Positions 9,400 to 17,850 of a stretch of 64,000 bases of DNA are shown piece after piece (position 1 is the stretch's first letter; the number at the start of each line of letters is the position of its first letter). The position numbers were made by a program, and so were the translations under genes. Under the pieces are notes generated by a model. That model was not told the origin of the DNA. It worked only from the letters and a program-made list of their open reading frames with translations, and did not search any database. This DNA is from CAYQJL01 sp964612295. GTDB taxonomy: Bacteria; Eisenbacteria; RBG-16-71-46; CAIMUX01; WJJG01. The DNA is taken from the NCBI GenBank assembly GCA_964612295.1, contig CAZTDY010000010.1, positions 1 to 64,000 on the forward strand, given 5' to 3'.

Positions 9400-9475
9400 C
9401 AGATGCCGATCGGCTCGGCCGAACCATTGTTGGAGGGGACACACCCCGGACGCGAATGGAGAAAGGAGACTAGAC

Positions 9476-9853
9476 GTGCGCAATCGCACCGTACCTGGGA
9501 AGTACACGGTGGGGAGTTGGCAGAGCCTGAGGGCCGAGAAGGCTCAGGCCGTTCTCGAGAAAGAGGTCATCGCCACCGAGCACGTTCTGGTCGTTCGCTG
9601 CCTCTACGATCAAGGGTCGGACTTCGCCGAGCACGTGCACCAGCAGGAACAGATCACGATCGTCGAGGAAGGCCGGCTGGAATTCATCGTCCAGGGGGAG
9701 ACGCTCGAAGTGGATGCCGGACAGATGATCTCGATCTTCTCGGGCGTGCCTCATTCGAGTCGTGTCGTTGGAGAGGAGCCGGCCCGTGCCCTCAACCTCT
9801 TCCACACACCTCTGGTGGGCGCCAATGGACTCGATCGAATGCAGGATCGGTGA
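9476..9853 (+). CDS. Cupin-domain protein
   Basis: A small single-domain cupin of 125 residues. GTG 9476 is 7 nt after GAAAGGAG (9461-9468), which fixes the start inside a much longer spurious frame. The first cupin motif is visible as HVHQQEQITIVEEGRLEF (metal-ligand His and Glu pattern), and the second as PHSSRV preceded by DAGQMISI. Such proteins bind a metal and act as small-molecule sensors, isomerases or dioxygenases, and nothing here chooses between them. Divergent from an MFS transporter and possibly functionally linked to it. Confidence 0.75.
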   Translation: MRNRTVPGKYTVGSWQSLRAEKAQAVLEKEVIATEHVLVVRCLYDQGSDFAEHVHQQEQITIVEEGRLEFIVQGETLEVDAGQMISIFSGVPHSSRVVGEEPARALNLFHTPLVGANGLDRMQDR

Positions 9854-9904
9854 TCCCGGCGGCTGCGGCTGCCGGCAAGGGGATGTTCAGATCTCGCCGG
9901 CGGT

Positions 9905-10162
9905 TCAAACCCCTAGATTCTGGTGATACTTCTCCAAAACGAGGGTTCGGACTTTCTCGGCCATCTCAGGCGTCGAAGGATAGGCCACATCACGATAGGT
10001 GCCGTCCTTCATGCGCTGGCTGGGCATAGCGACGAACACGCCATTATCACCTCGAACAACCTTGATGCCCTTGACCACAAAGCAACTGTCGAAGGTGAGT
10101 GACGCAATCGCCTTCAAGGCCGGATCATCGACCAGCGATAGTTTCACTGCCGTAACTTCCAT
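9905..10162 (-). CDS. spoVG: SpoVG-family nucleic-acid-binding regulator
   Basis: An 85-residue protein with the compact SpoVG fold signature: VTAVKLSLVDDPALKAIAS at the start, then FVVKGIKVVRG, and MPSQRMKDGTYRDVAYP in the second half. SpoVG proteins bind DNA or RNA and modulate division, envelope or virulence genes in Firmicutes and spirochaetes. The ATG directly follows an in-frame TGA, so the start is firm although its ribosome site is weak. It is a monocistronic gene between the cupin and the metallopeptidase. Confidence 0.9.
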   Translation of the reverse strand: MEVTAVKLSLVDDPALKAIASLTFDSCFVVKGIKVVRGDNGVFVAMPSQRMKDGTYRDVAYPSTPEMAEKVRTLVLEKYHQNLGV

Positions 10163-10288
10163 TCACTGCCACCTGTTCGGGCTCCTTGAACGATGGACTC
10201 TTTACAACGTATCACTTCGGTTCAATCCAGGCCAGGAGATCTTATCGATCCCGCAGCAAGCATAGGTCGCTAGACGCTTGCGCGCACG

Positions 10289-12757
10289 CTACTTAAGGAG
10301 AAGGAGTTTCGCCACACTGCGGCGCCCGTCTTCAGCGATCAGACGAAGATAGGCCGCGCCGGCCGGGGGGAGGGATTGCCGGAGCGGGAGAGAGGAGAGC
10401 TGGATTGGGTAGCGTCCCGGGGGCAGGTGACCCAGGTCGAGGGTGGAGATCACCCTTCCTTCGGCACTGAACAGGTCCAGGTGGTAGGACCCGGCCGAGG
10501 GGATGTCCAGGAGGAGCTGGCTGTGGGGTCGTGCGGGGCTCGGGTAGACGAGGAGCGTCAGCGCGGACTGGGTGGGCGGGGGCACCGGATGACTGGTGCG
10601 CAGCGCACAATAGGATCCGTCCGGGTTCGGTTCGAGCAGGAGGGCGGCCCCGACTAACGGAAACTCGCCGTCCGCCTCGGTGACGATCTGGAAGCCTTCC
10701 CCGGCGGGGAAACTCGCCTCTTCCTCCTCCGTCAGGTCCAGCCAGCGAGCGGATGAGCTCACGCCTTGGGGGAACCACCCCGCCAGGGCCGGGAAGGTCT
10801 CCCGGTCTCCTTCACCGAACCAGGTCAGTTCCACGCTTCCGTCGGCCGCCAGGAGGAGCGAAGCGTGGCGAATCACGCGCTCCTCGCGGAGGAAGCGTAG
10901 ATCGACCTCGAAGTCCCACAGCGTGCCCCTGCACTCGGCCACCAGCGCGTCGGGGATGTACTGGCCCGATCCGGTTTCCAGCGCGACCAGGGGTGCGCCG
11001 ATGGCGGGCGTCAGGAGGATCGCGCCGTCACCGCGCACGCGGATCGAATCACTGAGGGCGCCTGAGATCATGCCCGGGGGCCTGAAGGTGAAGTCCACCG
11101 GAATCGCCTGGCTCGTGACAAGGGCGCCCGGCTCCAGCGTGAAGTCGACCCGGCGCGGCTGGAATCCCCAGGCAGCCAGGGCGTCTTCGATCGGCGCGGT
11201 CAGCAAGGCCGAACCGAATTCGGCATCCAGGGCGTGAGCAGAGGTGGCCAGGGCCCTGGCCATGTCGGGGAGCGTGCTGCCCGGGGTCAGGAACAGCAGG
11301 GCCTGGAGAGCCAGCCGATCGACGGCCTCGGCGCCGGCCTCCGATCGCACCTTCCACAGAAGGCTGCTCAAGATGCGGCCGTCGGCATGGGCGTCCCCGA
11401 TCAAGTCGATCGGGTAGCGGCGGGGCTCGCTGATATCGCGAATACACCCGGAGAGCTTTCCGGCGGCATCCCAGTCACCGATACAGGCTCCCTCCGTGCG
11501 GCTGGCCGCGAAGTAGTCGGCCCATCCTTCCGAGAGGAGATGGATGTCACCGCCCCCTATCGAGTGCACGTGCGAATGGAAGATTGCATGCCCGAACTCG
11601 TGGAGGATCACGTCGGCATCCTCGCCATCGTTGACCCCGCCGTCGCCCAGATGAATCCTGCCCGTCACCAGGCTGTACCAGGACGCATCGAAACCCGTGG
11701 CGTGGACGATGACCTGCTGGGGACCCGCCAGGCCCGGCTCGAACCCCAACTCTGCGAGCCAGCGCTGGGCTTCCGTGATGTGGTAGTAGGCCATCACCTC
11801 TTCGAAGTGGAGGTCGTCCGCGGAATACAGGTAGCTGAGGTTCGGTGAGTACGCGCGTCCCGCGAGGCTCTGGATGTCCGCCCAGGTGCCCCGCAGGTAA
11901 CCGGTTCCGTCCAGGAGGCGCAGGGGCACGCGCTCCCGATAGGGATCGACATCATCCCCAGCGAGAAGGTTCGTGTTGCCTGAGACCACCACCGGGTTCG
12001 GGTCGAACACGTACCCCTCGCCCGAGGGCCAGTCCAGATGCAGGGCCAGGTTCTGCCGCTCGAGGAGCTCACCGTTCTGACCCGAGAAGATCCAGGCGGA
12101 CACCCGATCGTGCCGGCCGTCGTCCTGCAAGATCTGATAGACCGGGATCAGCTCTCCCCCACACCACAACCAGCGGCGGGCGGACTCGGCCTGGAAGGAG
12201 TCGGCGGGCCGGTCTCCGACCAGGACCCGAATGAGGGCGCGGAGCTGGGTGCCATTCGCCGCCCAAGGCCCCCGCAGACCCGCATCGGGGGGTAGGGGGG
12301 CGTCCATCAGCGCCCGGGGCATGACCAGCCACTGAAGCGCGCCGGACCGATCTCGGTGGATGCTGACGCCCATCTCAAGCACCCCGGCGCCCTCGTAGGT
12401 TGCCTCCAACTGCTGAACGGATCCGAGGGGGGTGGATCGCCAGGGAGCGGGCGAGCGGGCCTGCCAGGCGAGCTGGTCTAAGAGCGTTGCCTGGGGACCT
12501 TTGTCTTCGCCTTCGCCGCCATCCCGGAGGCCGCAGCCGGCGAGGAGCCGGGCCGGGTCGATCAGCGCGCCCTCACCGCCTAAGGCCGCGGGCGACCGGT
12601 GGCCGTTCAGCGGGATGATGGCGGTGTGGGGTCCGGACCCCTCGAGTGCGTCTGCAGGATCCGCCGCGAGGAGCAGGAGGCAGAGCACGCAGAGGCCAAA
12701 CCACAGGCACTTGGGGCTGCGGCTGACGATGCTCATGTCAGGCGTCGGGGTCGGCAC
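10289..12757 (-). CDS. Secreted zinc metallopeptidase (gluzincin-like) with C-terminal sorting-type domain
   Basis: An 822-residue exported protein. GTG 12757 is 8 nt after AGGAG. Hydrophobic residues about 17-33 ending ADA form a signal peptide. The catalytic motif is H386-E387-F-G-H390, and a downstream S-E410-G-W-A-D-Y supplies the likely third ligand, as in thermolysin/fungalysin-type peptidases (HEXXH plus E). A long N-terminal segment (about 40-330) looks like a propeptide. The last 90 residues begin YPSPARPHSQLLL and run through a GRVIS turn to a short basic end, like FlgD-Ig or type IX sorting domains. The fold assignment is by motif; the substrate is unknown. Confidence 0.8.
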   Translation of the reverse strand: MPTPTPDMSIVSRSPKCLWFGLCVLCLLLLAADPADALEGSGPHTAIIPLNGHRSPAALGGEGALIDPARLLAGCGLRDGGEGEDKGPQATLLDQLAWQARSPAPWRSTPLGSVQQLEATYEGAGVLEMGVSIHRDRSGALQWLVMPRALMDAPLPPDAGLRGPWAANGTQLRALIRVLVGDRPADSFQAESARRWLWCGGELIPVYQILQDDGRHDRVSAWIFSGQNGELLERQNLALHLDWPSGEGYVFDPNPVVVSGNTNLLAGDDVDPYRERVPLRLLDGTGYLRGTWADIQSLAGRAYSPNLSYLYSADDLHFEEVMAYYHITEAQRWLAELGFEPGLAGPQQVIVHATGFDASWYSLVTGRIHLGDGGVNDGEDADVILHEFGHAIFHSHVHSIGGGDIHLLSEGWADYFAASRTEGACIGDWDAAGKLSGCIRDISEPRRYPIDLIGDAHADGRILSSLLWKVRSEAGAEAVDRLALQALLFLTPGSTLPDMARALATSAHALDAEFGSALLTAPIEDALAAWGFQPRRVDFTLEPGALVTSQAIPVDFTFRPPGMISGALSDSIRVRGDGAILLTPAIGAPLVALETGSGQYIPDALVAECRGTLWDFEVDLRFLREERVIRHASLLLAADGSVELTWFGEGDRETFPALAGWFPQGVSSSARWLDLTEEEEASFPAGEGFQIVTEADGEFPLVGAALLLEPNPDGSYCALRTSHPVPPPTQSALTLLVYPSPARPHSQLLLDIPSAGSYHLDLFSAEGRVISTLDLGHLPPGRYPIQLSSLPLRQSLPPAGAAYLRLIAEDGRRSVAKLLLLK

Positions 12758-12878
12758 GGGGCTAACTCCTGCCGGGGGCCGAAAAGGTCAGGTTCGGGGC
12801 TTGAAGGCCACGGCAAAGCTTCGCCGCTGGGCGGCGTATCCCGTGCAGGCTGAAAGAGGGCGTTAGACGGCAATTATA
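12758..12878 (-). promoter_or_regulatory. -10 element and structured leader of the metallopeptidase gene
   Basis: The minus strand has a perfect TATAAT (12878-12873) but no good -35 at the right distance. The expected leader of about 108 nt can fold into a nested hairpin: outer CACGG/CCGTG (plus-strand arms 12809-12813 and 12841-12845) around inner CGCCGC-TGG-GCGGCG (12822-12836). The leader was compared by eye with c-di-GMP-I, TPP and cobalamin riboswitch cores and none matched. The role is unproven. Confidence 0.35.
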
Positions 12879-12881
12879 CCA

Positions 12882-12912
12882 CGAAACGGCCCGGCAGAAC
12901 CGGGCCGTTTCG
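12882..12912 (-). terminator. Hairpin terminator downstream of fbp
   Basis: A perfect 13-bp stem (CGAAACGGCCCGG paired with CCGGGCCGTTTCG) around a CAGAA loop lies 27 bp beyond the fbp stop on the minus strand. The U tract is poor, so it may need factor help or act mainly as a 3' stabiliser. It also insulates fbp from the metallopeptidase promoter that begins right after it. Confidence 0.6.
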
Positions 12913-12938
12913 CTCTTCTTGGCGGGGTATCGGCCGGT

Positions 12939-13994
12939 TTAGGCCTCTTCGGCCTCGTCCGCGGCCGCGTAGACCGACTCGGCGTACTCCACATCCTTCC
13001 GGCTGCCGATGATGAGCGGCACCCGGTGGTGGAGGCGCTTCGGTTCGATGTCGAGGATGCGCTGACGCCCGGTGCTGGCCGCGCCTCCGGCCTGCTCGGC
13101 GACCAGCGCGAGCGGGTTGGCCTCGGGGAGCAGCCGGAGTTTGCCACTCTTGTTCTTGCTGTCGGCCGGATAGAGGAAGATGCCGCCGTAGAGCATGTTG
13201 CGGTGGAAGTCGGAGACCAGGGAGCCGATGTACCGAGACGAATACACTCTATTCTGGTAGTTCTTGCCGCTCTTGTAGGAGTCGACAATCTGCCGGGTGG
13301 GCTCGTCCCAGCGGCTATGGTTGCCCTCGTTGACGCTGTAGATGCCGGCCTCTTCCGGGATCTTGATATCGGGATGGGAGAGGAGGAATTCTCCCACGCT
13401 GGGGTCCAGGGTGAACCCCCAGACACCGTGTCCGGTGGTGTAGACCAGAATCGTGCTCGGCCCGTAGACGACGTAGCCGGCGCAGACCTGGTTCTTGCCG
13501 CGCTGAAGGATGTCCTGATGGGTGCCGGTGGGACCCGAGCTGACCCGGCGCTGGATAGAGAAGATCGTCCCGATGCCCACGTTCGCGTCGATGTTCGATG
13601 ATCCGTCCAGGGGATCGAAGGTGAGCGTGTAGTTCCCCACCGCATATCGCTCTGGAATGGTGATGATGTCCTCGTGCTCCTCCGAGGACATCGCGCATAG
13701 ATGGCCCGTATACCGCAGGTTGTGGATCATGATCTGGTCGGCGTACTCGTCGAGCTTCTGGACTTCCTCGCCCTGGACGTTGATCTTGCCCGTCAGGCCG
13801 AGGATGTCCACCAGGGCGGCCTTGCGGGTCTCGCGGGCGATGATCTTGGCCGCGATCATCATGTGCATGAGCAGGCTGCTCAGCTCGCCGCGGGCGGCCG
13901 GAGAGAGGCGGTGCTGCTGCTCGGCGACATGCTCGGAGAAACTGATGCCGATCAGGCTGTTCGCGTTTCCGTTCGAGGGTGAGGACCCTGCCAT
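12939..13994 (-). CDS. fbp: Class I fructose-1,6-bisphosphatase
   Basis: A gluconeogenic enzyme that removes the 1-phosphate of fructose 1,6-bisphosphate in the cytosol. The metal-binding signature DPLDGSSNID is at residues 127-136, and a GYVVYGPSTILVY strand and the NEGN substrate-loop segment follow. Length is 351 residues from ATG 13994, which has an AGGAGC site; an upstream in-frame ATG lacks one. Monocistronic: divergent from divIVA and closed by a strong hairpin at 12882-12912. Confidence 0.95.
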   Translation of the reverse strand: MAGSSPSNGNANSLIGISFSEHVAEQQHRLSPAARGELSSLLMHMMIAAKIIARETRKAALVDILGLTGKINVQGEEVQKLDEYADQIMIHNLRYTGHLCAMSSEEHEDIITIPERYAVGNYTLTFDPLDGSSNIDANVGIGTIFSIQRRVSSGPTGTHQDILQRGKNQVCAGYVVYGPSTILVYTTGHGVWGFTLDPSVGEFLLSHPDIKIPEEAGIYSVNEGNHSRWDEPTRQIVDSYKSGKNYQNRVYSSRYIGSLVSDFHRNMLYGGIFLYPADSKNKSGKLRLLPEANPLALVAEQAGGAASTGRQRILDIEPKRLHHRVPLIIGSRKDVEYAESVYAAADEAEEA

Positions 13995-14086
13995 CGAAAG
14001 CTCCTTCCTGGGACAATCCATGCGGCAACCCTGCCGACCAGGCCGATGGCCCGACTTCCGGTGAAATCCGACCCTTATGCCGGGCG

Positions 14087-14116
14087 ATTATAGCGATCGC
14101 CACGGCTGCTGCGGAA
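14087..14116 (-). promoter_or_regulatory. Probable fbp promoter (-10 only)
   Basis: On the minus strand TATAAT lies at 14092-14087, about 93 bp upstream of the fbp ATG. The -35 candidate TTCCGC (14116-14111, 18-bp spacer) is poor. The palindrome GCGATCGC (14093-14100) abuts the -10 and could be an operator. Confidence rests on the perfect -10 and its position. Confidence 0.4.
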
Positions 14117-14124
14117 CTTTATTC

Positions 14125-14153
14125 TTGCCCGCGTTTTGGCCCGCTTCTACAGT
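14125..14153 (+). promoter_or_regulatory. Candidate promoter for the divIVA-mltG gene run
   Basis: TTGCCC (14125-14130) and TACAGT (14148-14153) are separated by 17 bp, each matching 4 of 6 consensus positions. A perfect small hairpin, ATGGGG-ATTT-CCCCAT, lies in the presumed leader at 14170-14185. This is the only reasonable promoter seen before the tightly spaced run starting at divIVA. Confidence 0.35.
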
Positions 14154-14292
14154 GAGGTATTCTCACACAATGGGGATTTCCCCATAGCCATGACCTGGCT
14201 GCGTCACCAGGTTCGGGTGAGGCCTGAACCGATTCCGAGGGGTGGCGCGTGGAAGGCAGGGAGCTTGACAACGAAGGAAGGAGGTGTCGCCG

Positions 14293-15045
14293 GTGAAACT
14301 GACGCCCCTGGAGGTTCGCAAACAGACCTTCCGCAAGACGATGAGAGGATTCGACCCTGAAGAGGTGCGGATTTTTCTCGACATGGTCGCTGACGAGTAC
14401 GAGCGCTCGCAGCAAGAGAACGGCATGCTCAGCGAGAAGGTCCGCTACCTGAATGAGCGTCTGGAGGAGTACCACAACCTCGAGAAAACGCTCCAAAACT
14501 CGATTCTGACCGCCGAGAGGATCGCTGCCGAGTCGCGCGAGCACTCACGCACCGAGGCGGAGAGTGTCATCAACGAGGCCCACGTGCGCAGTGAGCGCAT
14601 TCTGGAGGACTCTCGCAGCCGGCTTCGGCTCCTTGGGGAGCAGATTCACCACCTCAGCCGGCAGAAGGAAACCTTCGTTCAGCGCTTCCAGGATCTCCTC
14701 GATGCTCAATTGCAGTATCTGAGCGGGTATCGGGAGGAGCTGAAGGGGATCGACGAACTCGACGCTCAAACCGACACGCTGATCGCCGAGACCACGCCGG
14801 TGGAGGACGGTCCCGTGCTGGAGATCCCCCTGGAGGAGGAGCTTCCGGCCGTAGCGCCTCGCGATGAGGGGCCGGGGGCCGACCCCGAACCGATCCGTAC
14901 CACGCCGCCGGCCGAGGATTCCGTGCCGGTTGCGCAAGCCAATGGTCCCGTCGGGGAAGCCGAAGGTGAAGATGGCTTTTTCGAGCCGTCCGAGCGCGCG
15001 GAGGGTTTCTTCGAGATCAGCGCCGAGGAGGGTGCTCAGAAGTGA
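14293..15045 (+). CDS. divIVA: DivIVA-domain protein
   Basis: A 250-residue coiled-coil protein. The N-terminal motif KLTPLEVRKQTFRKTMRGFD, followed by EEVRIFLDMVADEYE, is the membrane-curvature-binding DivIVA domain (about 1-55). Heptads run to about 150, and the acidic Pro-rich tail (about 175-250) is low complexity. Two GTG codons are possible. GTG 14293 has AAGGAGG at a proper distance, while GTG 14284 overlaps that site, so the former is chosen. DivIVA homologues recruit envelope machinery to poles or septa. The stop overlaps the pnp start. Confidence 0.88.
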   Translation: MKLTPLEVRKQTFRKTMRGFDPEEVRIFLDMVADEYERSQQENGMLSEKVRYLNERLEEYHNLEKTLQNSILTAERIAAESREHSRTEAESVINEAHVRSERILEDSRSRLRLLGEQIHHLSRQKETFVQRFQDLLDAQLQYLSGYREELKGIDELDAQTDTLIAETTPVEDGPVLEIPLEEELPAVAPRDEGPGADPEPIRTTPPAEDSVPVAQANGPVGEAEGEDGFFEPSERAEGFFEISAEEGAQK

Positions 15046-15926
15046 GCGAGCATCCGCGCGGTGCCGATCGGCATCCGGACCATGAAGCCCATCTCGTTCC
15101 CGTCAGCGTTCGCGCCCAAGAGGCGGCCGACTTCCTGCGCAAGAAGGGATTTGAAGCTCCCGAGGTCGGCCTGATTCTGGGATCGGGGCTCGACGGCCTG
15201 GCAGACCAGATCGATGCGGTCGCCAGCGTCCCGTTCGAGGACATTCCCCATTTCCCCTCATCCACCGTCGATCACCATCCGGGACACATCCTGGGGGGGA
15301 CGCACGCCGGGCAGTCCGTCGCGGTGATGAAGGGGCGGATCCACTATTACGAAGGCTACTCCATGCAGGAGGTCGCCTTCCCCGTGCGTGTCCTGCACGC
15401 GCTGGGCGTTCGCGATCTGATCATCACCAGTGCGGTGGGCGGTCTCCATCCTCTGTACCGGGAAGGTGATCTGGTGGCGGTTGTCGATCACATCAATCTC
15501 ATGGGCGACAACCCGCTCATCGGTCCGAACGACGAGACCTTGGGGCCTCGTTTCCCTGACATGAGCGCCCCCTACGATGCCGCCCTGACCGAGCTGGCCG
15601 TCGGTGCCGCCTTGAAGAACGGCATCACCCTCCACAAGGGCGTTATCGTGGCGGTGGCCGGGCCCAATCTCGAGACCCGTGCCGAGTACCGGTTCCTGCG
15701 GATGATCGGGGCAGACATCGTGGGGATGTCGTTGATTCCCGAAAACCTGGCCGCGGTCCATGCCGGGCTTCGGGTGCTCGCCCTGTGTGTGGTGACCGAC
15801 ATGTGCCTGCCGGACGCGCTCGAAGCGGCCGACGTTCAGAGGATTATCAAGACCGCGGCCCAGGCCCAGCCCCATCTGAACCGCGTCGTGGAAGGGGTGT
15901 TGACCGGCAAGGGTGGAACCGCGTGA
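15042..15926 (+). CDS. pnp: Purine-nucleoside phosphorylase (trimeric class)
   Basis: Phosphorolyses purine nucleosides to base and ribose-1-phosphate for salvage. The 294-residue protein has the phosphate loop LGSGLDGLADQI, the HFPSSTVDHHPGH segment and GRIHYYEGYS typical of trimeric PNPs. GTG 15042 overlaps the divIVA stop as GTGA, indicating coupling. The base-recognition position normally Asn in inosine/guanosine-specific enzymes reads Asp here (VTDMC), a change that in human PNP widens use to adenosine, so specificity may be relaxed (inference). Confidence 0.9.
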   Translation: MSEHPRGADRHPDHEAHLVPVSVRAQEAADFLRKKGFEAPEVGLILGSGLDGLADQIDAVASVPFEDIPHFPSSTVDHHPGHILGGTHAGQSVAVMKGRIHYYEGYSMQEVAFPVRVLHALGVRDLIITSAVGGLHPLYREGDLVAVVDHINLMGDNPLIGPNDETLGPRFPDMSAPYDAALTELAVGAALKNGITLHKGVIVAVAGPNLETRAEYRFLRMIGADIVGMSLIPENLAAVHAGLRVLALCVVTDMCLPDALEAADVQRIIKTAAQAQPHLNRVVEGVLTGKGGTA

Positions 15927-16435
15927 CACGATTCTTCAGCAGCGCCTTTCTGATTCTGATTCTTGATCAGATCACCAAGTGGATCGTCCGGGATCGGATG
16001 GATCTGGGCCAGACCATCCCGGTGCTCGGCGATTGGCTGCGTTGGCGGTACGTGCACAACTCCGGGGCGGCGTTCGGGCTCTTCCAGGGGAGCCGCACCG
16101 TGTTCATCGTCATCTCGGTGATCTCGGTCGCCGTGGTTCTCTATCTCATCTTGACCGGGCGTTACAACGTTCGCGGGAGCCGGCTTGCCTTCGGGATGGT
16201 CTTGGGCGGCGCTCTCGGCAACCTGATCGACCGCGTCTGGCTCGCATCGGTGGTCGACTTCATCGACATGGGCTTGGGAGCGCACCGCTGGCCGACCTAC
16301 AACGTCGCGGACATCGGTGTCACCCTGGGGGTCCTGTTCCTGGCGGCGAGCTTCGTCGGCTCAGAGTGGGAGCAGCGGCACCACGAAGAGGACTCGTCCG
16401 GGCAGCTCAGCGACCGGGACGAAGACCATGTCTGA
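15923..16435 (+). CDS. lspA: Lipoprotein signal peptidase LspA
   Basis: An inner-membrane aspartyl protease that removes signal peptides from diacylated prolipoproteins, needed for Pal and the other lipoproteins of this window. The 170-residue, four-helix protein has DQITKW near the N-terminus, NSGAAFG, the GGALGNLIDR motif, and catalytic D112 (VVDFID) and D130 (NVADIG). GTG 15923 overlaps the pnp stop (GTGA). Its own end overlaps the rluD start by 8 bp. Confidence 0.95.
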   Translation: MTRFFSSAFLILILDQITKWIVRDRMDLGQTIPVLGDWLRWRYVHNSGAAFGLFQGSRTVFIVISVISVAVVLYLILTGRYNVRGSRLAFGMVLGGALGNLIDRVWLASVVDFIDMGLGAHRWPTYNVADIGVTLGVLFLAASFVGSEWEQRHHEEDSSGQLSDRDEDHV

Positions 16436-17417
16436 GACCCGTCCCGAGGACCGCCGCGAGCTGGTCGTCGAGGAAGAGGGTGACGGAACCCGCATCGATG
16501 TCTATCTCGCCGAACGGGTCGAGGGCCTTTCCCGCAGCCAGATTCAGAAGCTCATCCAGGGGGAGCAGCTTCTCCTCGACGGATTGCCCTGCAAACGGAG
16601 CACGCCGGTCAAGGAGGGGCAGCACATCTCCTGGCCGGCCGACGCCGGGCTGACCACGGTCGAGATCCGACCTGAGCCGATTCGGATTCCCGCGCTGTTC
16701 GAGGATGAGGATCTGCTGGTCCTCTCCAAGCCGCCCGGCTTGGTCGTCCATCCGGCGCCGGGTCATTGGACCGGAACGCTCGTCCACGGATTGCTGCATC
16801 GCTGGCCCAATTGGCAGGCCCCCGGCGGCGCTCTCCGCCCCGGCATCGTGCACCGGCTCGATAAGGACACCAGCGGAATCATGGTGGTCGCGCGGAGCCA
16901 GCGGGGCTACGCTTCCCTCCGAGAGCAGATTTCCGCCCACACGACGGAGCGGCAGTACATCACCCTGGTCTGGGGGGGGATGCCGGCCGAGGAGGGCGAA
17001 ATCGATCAACCGATCGGGCGCGATCCTAAGAATCGGCAGCGGATGGCCGTCGACGTCCGAAATGGGAAACCGGCCCAGACCGTGTGGAAAGTGTTGGCGC
17101 GGTTTGACTCTCTGACACTCCTTCGCGTAGGATTGCGCACAGGTCGGACGCACCAGGTGCGCGTCCACTTGGCGAGTTTGGGACATCCGGTGTTCGGAGA
17201 TCCGGTGTATGGAGGGGTGACCTACACGGGTCGCCTCGCGCCCCGCGATCGCCCGCAGTATCAGCAATGGCTGCGGGAACTCGATCGCACAGCTCTCCAC
17301 GCGTACCATCTCGCATTCTTGCATCCGGCGGATGGGGAACGGTTGGTGTTCGAGTCGCCGGTCCCGGATGATATGGAGCGGATACTGCTGCAATTGATAG
17401 AAGCAGGAGGAAAATAA
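16428..17417 (+). CDS. rluD: RluD-family 23S rRNA pseudouridine synthase
   Basis: Converts uridines of 23S rRNA helix 69 (family role) to pseudouridine. An S4 RNA-binding domain occupies about residues 18-78, and the catalytic domain carries HRLDKDTSG with nucleophile D145. GRTHQVRVHLASLGHPVFGD is the second family signature. Length is 329 residues. ATG 16428 lies inside the lspA end, the usual lspA-rluD pairing. Its TAA overlaps the ATG of the STAS gene as TAATG, with AGGAGG just before. Confidence 0.93.
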   Translation: MSETRPEDRRELVVEEEGDGTRIDVYLAERVEGLSRSQIQKLIQGEQLLLDGLPCKRSTPVKEGQHISWPADAGLTTVEIRPEPIRIPALFEDEDLLVLSKPPGLVVHPAPGHWTGTLVHGLLHRWPNWQAPGGALRPGIVHRLDKDTSGIMVVARSQRGYASLREQISAHTTERQYITLVWGGMPAEEGEIDQPIGRDPKNRQRMAVDVRNGKPAQTVWKVLARFDSLTLLRVGLRTGRTHQVRVHLASLGHPVFGDPVYGGVTYTGRLAPRDRPQYQQWLRELDRTALHAYHLAFLHPADGERLVFESPVPDDMERILLQLIEAGGK

Positions 17418-17758
17418 TGAAGGTCGCGAAGCGCATGGAAGGCGATATTGCGGTGATCACCCTGAGCGGCAAGCTCATGGGAGGCCCTGATACGGACAGC
17501 ATCCGCGACATCATTCGCGAGTGTCTCGAGGGGGACTCGAAGAAGATCCTCATGGATCTTGGCGATGTCTCCTGGGTGAACTCCACCGGTTTGGGCATCC
17601 TCATTGCCAGCCATGTCACGGTGACCAATGCGGGCGGCATGCTGAAGCTCTGCCGGGTCGCCAAGCGGATTAATCAGATCTTCATGGTGACGAAGCTCCA
17701 CACGGTGTTCGAGACGTTCGAAGCCGAGGAGGAGGCCCTGGCCAGTTATACGGCCTAA
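17417..17758 (+). CDS. STAS-domain anti-sigma-factor antagonist (SpoIIAA/RsbV-like)
   Basis: A 113-residue single STAS domain. The phosphorylatable Ser is S56 in VNSTGLGIL, preceded by the ILMDLGDVSW strand. In partner-switching modules such a protein is phosphorylated by an RsbW-type kinase and, when unphosphorylated, frees a sigma factor or another target. An RsbW-like gene follows 92 bp downstream. No sigma factor or PP2C phosphatase gene is nearby, so the output is unknown. Confidence 0.9.
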   Translation: MKVAKRMEGDIAVITLSGKLMGGPDTDSIRDIIRECLEGDSKKILMDLGDVSWVNSTGLGILIASHVTVTNAGGMLKLCRVAKRINQIFMVTKLHTVFETFEAEEEALASYTA

Positions 17759-17850
17759 GGAATCGCTGATCGTAGGCGATGCATGACGAGCCTCCTTTCG
17801 CTGGCGCTTGGCAGGGCTAAAGGCAGCGGGGGGCACCCGGAGTATCAGGA

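Noticed and set aside
8711..9475. N-terminal extension of the cupin frame
   Set aside because: It is antisense to the MFS gene. GAAAGGAG before GTG 9476 marks the true start.
12758..12878. Possible c-di-GMP-I (GEMM) riboswitch, suggested by GCAAAGC on the plus strand
   Set aside because: The conserved GGxCUAA and tetraloop-receptor parts are missing and the motif is on the wrong strand for the gene.
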